The position numbers and the translations under genes are program-made. The notes below the pieces were generated by a model. The model ran no database searches, was not told the DNA's origin, and saw nothing but the letters and a program-made list of their open reading frames with translations. Below are positions 59,652 to 64,000 of a DNA stretch of 64,000 nt, piece after piece. Numbering within the stretch: position 1 is the first letter of the stretch; each line of letters starts with the position of its first letter. Source of the DNA: Microbacterium sp. C5A9. Lineage in GTDB: Bacteria; Actinomycetota; Actinomycetes; Actinomycetales; Microbacteriaceae. Location: contig NZ_JABXGD010000001.1 of assembly GCF_022627955.1 (NCBI RefSeq), forward strand, positions 186,001 through 250,000. The letters run 5' to 3'.

Positions 59652-61886
59652 ATGACCGACACCGCCGTCTCGTACGACCTCGACATCAGCGGCATGACCT
59701 GTGCGTCGTGCGCCGCGCGGATCGAGAAGCGACTCAACCGCATGGAAGGTGTGTCGGCGTCGGTCAACTATGCGACGGAGAAGGCCCACGTCGACGCCGG
59801 CGCGGGCGTCGCCGTCGACGACCTGATCGCCGAGGTCGTCCGCACCGGGTACTCCGCGGCGGTTCCCCGTGAGGATGCCCACGACATCGCCGACCCTGCC
59901 TACCGGCGGCTTCGGCTGCGCCTCATCATCGCCGCGGCTCTCGCGGTCCCGGTGATCGCGCTGTCGATGATCACGCCCCTGCAGTTCCCGGGCTGGCAGT
60001 GGGTCTCGCTCGTCCTCGCCACGCCCGTGGTCACCTGGGCCGCCTGGCCCTTCCATCGCGCAGCCGTGCTGAACGCGCGGCACCGCGCCGTCACCATGGA
60101 CACGCTGATCTCGGTGGGGGTGACCGCCGCCTACCTCTGGTCTCTCTACGCCCTGTTCTTCGGCACGGCGGGGATGTGGGGGATGACGCATCCGTTCCGC
60201 TTCGCCATCGAGCGCGGCGACGGTCTGGGCAGCATCTATCTCGAGGTCGCGGCCGGCGTCACGATGTTCCTGCTGCTCGGTCGGTTCCTCGAGCAGCGAT
60301 CCAAGCGGCGCGCCGGCGCCGCACTCCGCGCGCTGGGCGAACTGGGCGCGAAGGACGTCGCCGTCCTCCGCGACGGTGTGGAGGAGCGGATGCCTCTCGA
60401 TCGGCTCCGGGTCGGAGACGCGTTCGTCGTGCGACCGGGAGAGAAGATCGCCACCGACGGCATCGTCCGCGATGGCACCTCCGCTCTCGACGCCTCCATG
60501 CTCACCGGGGAGTCCGTGCCCGTCGAGGTGCGGCCGGGCGACTCCGTGACGGGCGCCACCGTCAACGTGGGCGGACGCCTCGTGGTGACGGCGACGCGTG
60601 TCGGGGCCGACACCCAGCTCGCGCGCATGGCCCGTCTCGTCGAACAGGCGCAGTCGGGCAAGGCCGAGGCGCAGCGTCTCGCCGACCGGCTCTCGACCGT
60701 GTTCGTGCCCATCGTCTTCGCGATCGCGGCGCTGACGCTGGTCGTCTGGCTGGCGATCGGGGGAGGCGCGGCGGCCGCGTTCACCGCCGCCGTCGCCGTC
60801 CTCATCATCGCGTGCCCGTGCGCGCTCGGACTCGCGACGCCGATGGCGCTGCTCGTCGGCACCGGACGTGGTGCCCAGCTCGGGGTCCTGATCAAGGGGC
60901 CGGAGGTGCTCGAGTCGACCCGTCGCGTCGACACCATCGTGCTCGACAAGACCGGCACCGTCACGACCGGGCGGATGACGCTGCTCGAGGTCATCCCCGC
61001 GGCGGGTGAGGACTCCGACGACGTGCTGCGAGCGGCGGCAGCCCTCGAGGACGCATCGGAGCATCCCATCGCGCAGGCGATCGTGCGTGGTGCGCTCGAA
61101 CGCGGCGGCGATCTGTCGACGGCCACCGACTTCCGGTCTTTCGGCGGACGCGGTGTCACCGGGGTCGTCGACGAGCGTGCGGTCGTCGTCGGGCGACCCA
61201 CCTTCCTCGCCGACTGGGCTCTCACCCTCGACGACGAGCTCGCGACGGCGTTCGCGAACGCCGAAGACGATGCGCGCACCGCCGTCGTGGTGGCCTGGGA
61301 CGGTCGGGTGCGAGGGGTGCTGGTGGTCGCCGATCAGGTCAAGCCCTCCAGCGCCGAGGCGATCGCCGCGCTGCGCGGCCTCGGTCTCGACCCCGTGCTG
61401 CTCACCGGCGACAACGCCCGCGCCGCCGAGAGGGTCGCCGACGGCATCGGCATCAGTCAGGTGCGTGCCGGGGTGCTCCCCGAGGGCAAGGTCGCGGAGA
61501 TCGTGGCGCTGCAGCAGCGGGGGCGGGTCGTCGCGATGGTCGGCGACGGCGTCAACGATGCTGCGGCGCTCGCGCAGTCCGACCTCGGCATCGCGATGGG
61601 CACGGGCACCGACGCCGCGATCGAGGCATCCGATCTCACGCTGGTGCGCGGCGACCTGTGGGGCGCGGTCGACGCCATCCGCCTCGCGCGGCGCACACTG
61701 GGCGTGATCCGCGGCAACCTCTTCTGGGCGCTCGCCTACAACGTGGCGGCGATCCCGCTCGCCGCGCTCGGGCTGCTGAACCCGATGCTGGCGGGGGCCG
61801 CCATGGCGTTCTCCAGCGTGTTCGTGGTGCTGAACAGTCTGCGCCTGCGGCGATTCCGCTCGGCAGCACCCGTCGCCACGAGGTAG
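59652..61886 (+). CDS. copA: Copper-exporting P1B-type ATPase
   Basis: The product has 744 residues. One N-terminal HMA domain has GMTCASC (residues 14-20). Eight membrane helices include the ion-binding CPC at 388-390 ([12 protein letters not shown]). The phosphorylated Asp432 is in DKTGTVTTG, with TGES in the actuator domain ([10 protein letters not shown]), an HP motif ([10 protein letters not shown]) and [26 protein letters not shown]. It exports Cu(I). Co-transcribed with copZ under the CsoR-type sites. Confidence 0.95.
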   Translation: MTDTAVSYDLDISGMTCASCAARIEKRLNRMEGVSASVNYATEKAHVDAGAGVAVDDLIAEVVRTGYSAAVPREDAHDIADPAYRRLRLRLIIAAALAVPVIALSMITPLQFPGWQWVSLVLATPVVTWAAWPFHRAAVLNARHRAVTMDTLISVGVTAAYLWSLYALFFGTAGMWGMTHPFRFAIERGDGLGSIYLEVAAGVTMFLLLGRFLEQRSKRRAGAALRALGELGAKDVAVLRDGVEERMPLDRLRVGDAFVVRPGEKIATDGIVRDGTSALDASMLTGESVPVEVRPGDSVTGATVNVGGRLVVTATRVGADTQLARMARLVEQAQSGKAEAQRLADRLSTVFVPIVFAIAALTLVVWLAIGGGAAAAFTAAVAVLIIACPCALGLATPMALLVGTGRGAQLGVLIKGPEVLESTRRVDTIVLDKTGTVTTGRMTLLEVIPAAGEDSDDVLRAAAALEDASEHPIAQAIVRGALERGGDLSTATDFRSFGGRGVTGVVDERAVVVGRPTFLADWALTLDDELATAFANAEDDARTAVVVAWDGRVRGVLVVADQVKPSSAEAIAALRGLGLDPVLLTGDNARAAERVADGIGISQVRAGVLPEGKVAEIVALQQRGRVVAMVGDGVNDAAALAQSDLGIAMGTGTDAAIEASDLTLVRGDLWGAVDAIRLARRTLGVIRGNLFWALAYNVAAIPLAALGLLNPMLAGAAMAFSSVFVVLNSLRLRRFRSAAPVATR

Positions 61887-61959
61887 CAGGCGCTCTGGTC
61901 GAGGGTTATATTGACCCTACGGAATCGTTCCGGACGCACATCTTCATCTGGGGAGCGAT

Positions 61960-62205
61960 ATGCGGGGTGTCGCTGTGGTCTGCGGGGGGCTGCTGGTGAT
62001 CGGCGGAGCGGTGCTCGTGGTGGTCGCTGACCAGCAGCGCGTCGATGCCCTGGGCGACGCACGCTCGGCTGTCGTCGAGGCGAGGGAGCAGCTCGATGCG
62101 GCGCGCGAGGTGAACCTCGTGCTGGCCGAGAAGCTCACGGAACTCCGCGCGCGCATCTCCGCACAGGATGCACAGCTCTCCGACGACACGGGGTTCCTGC
62201 AGTGA
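61960..62205 (+). CDS. Small membrane-anchored coiled-coil protein
   Basis: The product has 81 residues. An N-terminal hydrophobic stretch (MRGVAVVCGGLLVIGGAVLVVVA) serves as signal or anchor, followed by a helical, probably coiled-coil region (VDALGDARSAVVEAREQLDAAREVNLVLAEKLTELRARI). GGGAG lies just upstream. It ends 10 bases before the metallopeptidase start, and that protein also begins with a hydrophobic segment and a coiled-coil-like helix, so the two may interact. No family recognised. Confidence 0.7.
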   Translation: MRGVAVVCGGLLVIGGAVLVVVADQQRVDALGDARSAVVEAREQLDAAREVNLVLAEKLTELRARISAQDAQLSDDTGFLQ

Positions 62206-62215
62206 GGTCCGCTGC

Positions 62216-63079
62216 ATGATCAGAAGGGTCGTGTCGGTCGCGGTCGTCGCCGCCGTGCTTCTCGCCGGCGGGGCCGTCAGTCGCGCGGCGGCACTCGACT
62301 CCGAGCGCGCGCAGGTGATCGCCGAGCTGCAGGCGCTCACGGAGTCCGCCCGCGCCACCCTCATGCGCACCGATCATCTCGAGGGGTCGATCTCGATCGC
62401 CGAGAGGGAGTCAGCCGAGCGAGCGGCCGTCCTCGAGGTGCGACCCGCGTTCCTCGCCGAGATCGTGGCCTTCGACGCCGCCATGACGGGGGCCGAGGGA
62501 ACGGTCGACACGGCGGCCCATCGGGCGGCCGCGCTCTCGGCGCAGCAGACCGTGCTCGCCGAGCGCCGCGACCCGGCCGCCGTCGTGGCGGCGACCGCGA
62601 CCGTGCACGCGCTGACCGATCGGATCGGCGACGAGGTCAGCGCCTGGCAGGCCGCGCAGTACGCGGCCCCCGCCGGGCCCGCGTGGACGTCGAGCGGACC
62701 AGACGGCTACGCCCGGGTCAGGGCCGCTCTCGATCGCGTCGGCGGGCAGGGCGTCGGGCTCTATGAATCCGCATCCTGCGCCGGGGGGACGGCCCCGGCG
62801 TGCGCCAACAGCAACGGCTACATCAAATACCGGTCCGACGTCACGGGGTGGAGCGCCGACCGTCTCGAATGGGCGATGGCGCACGAGCTCGCGCACATCT
62901 ACCAGTTCCGGGTGTGGGGTGCCCTGACCTCGTCCGACGCCTACGGGGCGATGTTCGGCGGAGATCCCGAGCTCCTCGCGAACTGCATGGCCGTGGTCCG
63001 CGGCTTCCCGGGCTCGGTCGGCTGCGACGCCGCTCAGCAGCAGTGGGCGTCGGGAATCTGGGTCGGCGCCGTCGGGTGA
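62216..63079 (+). CDS. Exported HExxH metallopeptidase-like protein
   Basis: The product has 287 residues. A signal peptide or anchor (IRRVVSVAVVAAVLLAGGAVSRAAA) is followed by a helical segment rich in Ala, Glu and Arg (about 28-150). The C-terminal domain (about 155-287) holds His223-Glu224-x-x-His227 (MAHELAHIYQF) and a possible third ligand Glu252 in GGDPELLANCMAV, the gluzincin spacing. Four Cys in this domain suggest disulfides. It probably acts outside the membrane. The target is unknown. Confidence 0.72.
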   Translation: MIRRVVSVAVVAAVLLAGGAVSRAAALDSERAQVIAELQALTESARATLMRTDHLEGSISIAERESAERAAVLEVRPAFLAEIVAFDAAMTGAEGTVDTAAHRAAALSAQQTVLAERRDPAAVVAATATVHALTDRIGDEVSAWQAAQYAAPAGPAWTSSGPDGYARVRAALDRVGGQGVGLYESASCAGGTAPACANSNGYIKYRSDVTGWSADRLEWAMAHELAHIYQFRVWGALTSSDAYGAMFGGDPELLANCMAVVRGFPGSVGCDAAQQQWASGIWVGAVG

Positions 63080-63082
63080 GCG

Positions 63083-63096
63083 GACGCCCGGGCGTC
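63083..63096. terminator. Palindrome between convergent genes
   Basis: GACGCCCGGGCGTC is a perfect 14-base palindrome between the convergent metallopeptidase and SDR genes. It lacks a loop, so termination is only suggested by position. Confidence 0.3.
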
Positions 63097-63109
63097 GGGC
63101 GTCGCATCG

Positions 63110-63949
63110 TCAGTCGGCCGGAGTCGTCGTGTCCACGGCCTCCCGCAGGGGACGCCGCATCACCCGCCAGTAGCCGGTGGGCCAGAGGCGCGTCAGAACA
63201 TCGACGAGTCGTGCCTGGCGTCCGACCATGGTCCGTGCGCGGCGTCGCTCGGTCGCCGCGACGATGATCGCCGCGGCATCCGCGGGCTCCGTGCGGTACA
63301 TCGCCGCCTGTGCCGCCGCCGCGCGTGCGGCCACCGCGGGGTCGACCCCCGCGGCATAGCGCCCGTGCAGGATGATGCCGGTGCGCACCCCCGCCGGGTA
63401 TACCGCGCCGACCGTCACCGAGGTGCCCTCGAGCTCGTGACGCAGCGCCTCGGAGAAGCCGCGGACCGCGAACTTGCTCAGCGAGTAGGGGATGCGACCT
63501 GCGGGCGCCGCCAGGGCGTACACGCTGGCGAGGTGGGTGATGTGCGCGGCCGGCGCGGTGCGCAGAGCCGGCAGCAGTGCTTTGGTGATCGACACCGTGC
63601 CCCAGAGGTTCACATCGGTCAGCCAGCGCATCTCCTCCATGGTCAGCTGGTCGAGTGTGCCGAGCATCGAGGATCCGGCACAGGTGATCAGCGCGTTGAT
63701 GCGCGGATGCCGTCGGATGATCTCATCGGCCGCGGCGGCGACCGCGGAGTCGTCGCGCAGATCGACGACGTGCGTCGTCACGGTGGTGTCGCCCAGCGAC
63801 GCGGCCACGGCGGACAGCGCCGTCGCATCGTGGTCGATCAGCGCGAGGTGCACTCCGCGTCGGGCGAGGAGGCGGGCGATGTCGGCGCCCATCCCGTGGG
63901 CTGCGCCGGTGATGACCGTCGTGTTCCCGGCCAGCGCGAGTCGCGCCAT
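63110..63949 (-). CDS. Classical SDR-family dehydrogenase
   Basis: The product has 279 residues with TGAAHGMG as cofactor motif (VITGAAHGMGADIARLL), NNAG replaced by ITCAGSS, the catalytic Ser in THLASVYA and YSLSK (RIPYSLSKFAVRGFSEALRHEL). A basic C-terminal tail (TERRRARTMVGRQARLVDVLTRLWPTGYWRVMRR) is typical of membrane-associated lipid-type SDRs. The last 51 bases of the window hold its upstream region only, with GGAGGAGGG (63955-63963 on the minus strand) as ribosome site. Confidence 0.88.
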   Translation of the reverse strand: MARLALAGNTTVITGAAHGMGADIARLLARRGVHLALIDHDATALSAVAASLGDTTVTTHVVDLRDDSAVAAAADEIIRRHPRINALITCAGSSMLGTLDQLTMEEMRWLTDVNLWGTVSITKALLPALRTAPAAHITHLASVYALAAPAGRIPYSLSKFAVRGFSEALRHELEGTSVTVGAVYPAGVRTGIILHGRYAAGVDPAVAARAAAAQAAMYRTEPADAAAIIVAATERRRARTMVGRQARLVDVLTRLWPTGYWRVMRRPLREAVDTTTPAD

Positions 63950-64000
63950 GGGCCCTCCTCCCTCGATGGGTCGCCGCGAGCCGAGTCCGTCCGGCGACTC

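Noticed and set aside
59622..61064. Minus-strand frame opposite copA
   Set aside because: Antisense to the highly conserved ATPase motifs of CopA; no ribosome site or family features.

Overview
The window comes from a high-GC Gram-positive actinobacterium, most likely a Microbacteriaceae member such as Microbacterium. Supporting signs are strongly GC-biased codons, frequent GTG starts, ATGA/GTGA gene overlaps, several apparently leaderless promoters, LPXTG pilins with a class C sortase, a SufS-SufU pair, an actinomycete-type xylA and many LacI, GntR, ROK and SorC regulators. It is chromosomal: one tRNA-Ser and no integrase, transposase, phage or CRISPR signal was seen.

Layout. 1-2331: end of an Asp/Glu racemase-like gene, a SorC regulator and a divergent SDR. 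2328-10802 (minus strand): a compact operon that reads as a D-apiose/D-apionate catabolic route. Its genes are an apionolactonase-like protein, a LacI regulator, an SDR, an ApnO-like oxidoisomerase, an OiaC-like TIM barrel, a TIM-like L-erythrulose-1-P isomerase, an RpiB-like D-erythrulose-4-P isomerase and a DhaKL-type kinase behind a 20-codon leader ORF. The predicted end product is D-erythrose 4-phosphate. Three copies of an AACCGGTT palindrome lie at its control regions. 10963-22730: FadR-type regulator, nucleoside-hydrolase-like enzyme, serine hydrolase, ABC exporter, a Gfo/Idh/MocA enzyme with a GH43-like glycosidase, and a LacI-controlled sugar ABC importer. 22929-23047: tRNA-Ser(GCU) and terminator. 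23081-28835: lipoprotein, UvrA paralogue, aldo/keto reductase, epimerase and VOC protein. 28876-33840: a LacI-controlled Gfo-cupin-Gfo operon diverging from a 2-hydroxyacid dehydrogenase. 33981-38183: YCII protein and the xylose genes xylB-xylA/xylR. 38255-41382: AraC-GyrI pair and membrane proteins.

41612-47477 is a sortase-assembled pilus locus: tip-like adhesin, SpaH-type backbone pilin, class C sortase and a second, unusual sortase-like protein with a His-Cys-Arg triad. 47478-53029: PucR regulator diverging from an amino-acid-type ABC transporter, whose binding-protein gene carries a one-base frameshift, and an FMN-dependent 2-hydroxy-acid oxidase. 53026-55095 encodes one polypeptide joining an ECF sigma factor, a zinc-binding anti-sigma motif, a membrane segment, a PT-repeat stalk and an outer domain. 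55145-59312: SufS-SufU, a double GNAT protein, an F420-type reductase and a GntR regulator. 59357-61886: CsoR-box-controlled copZ-copA. 61960-63949: a coiled-coil membrane peptide, an HExxH metallopeptidase and an SDR.

Assignments rest on motif recognition and gene context only; no database search was run.
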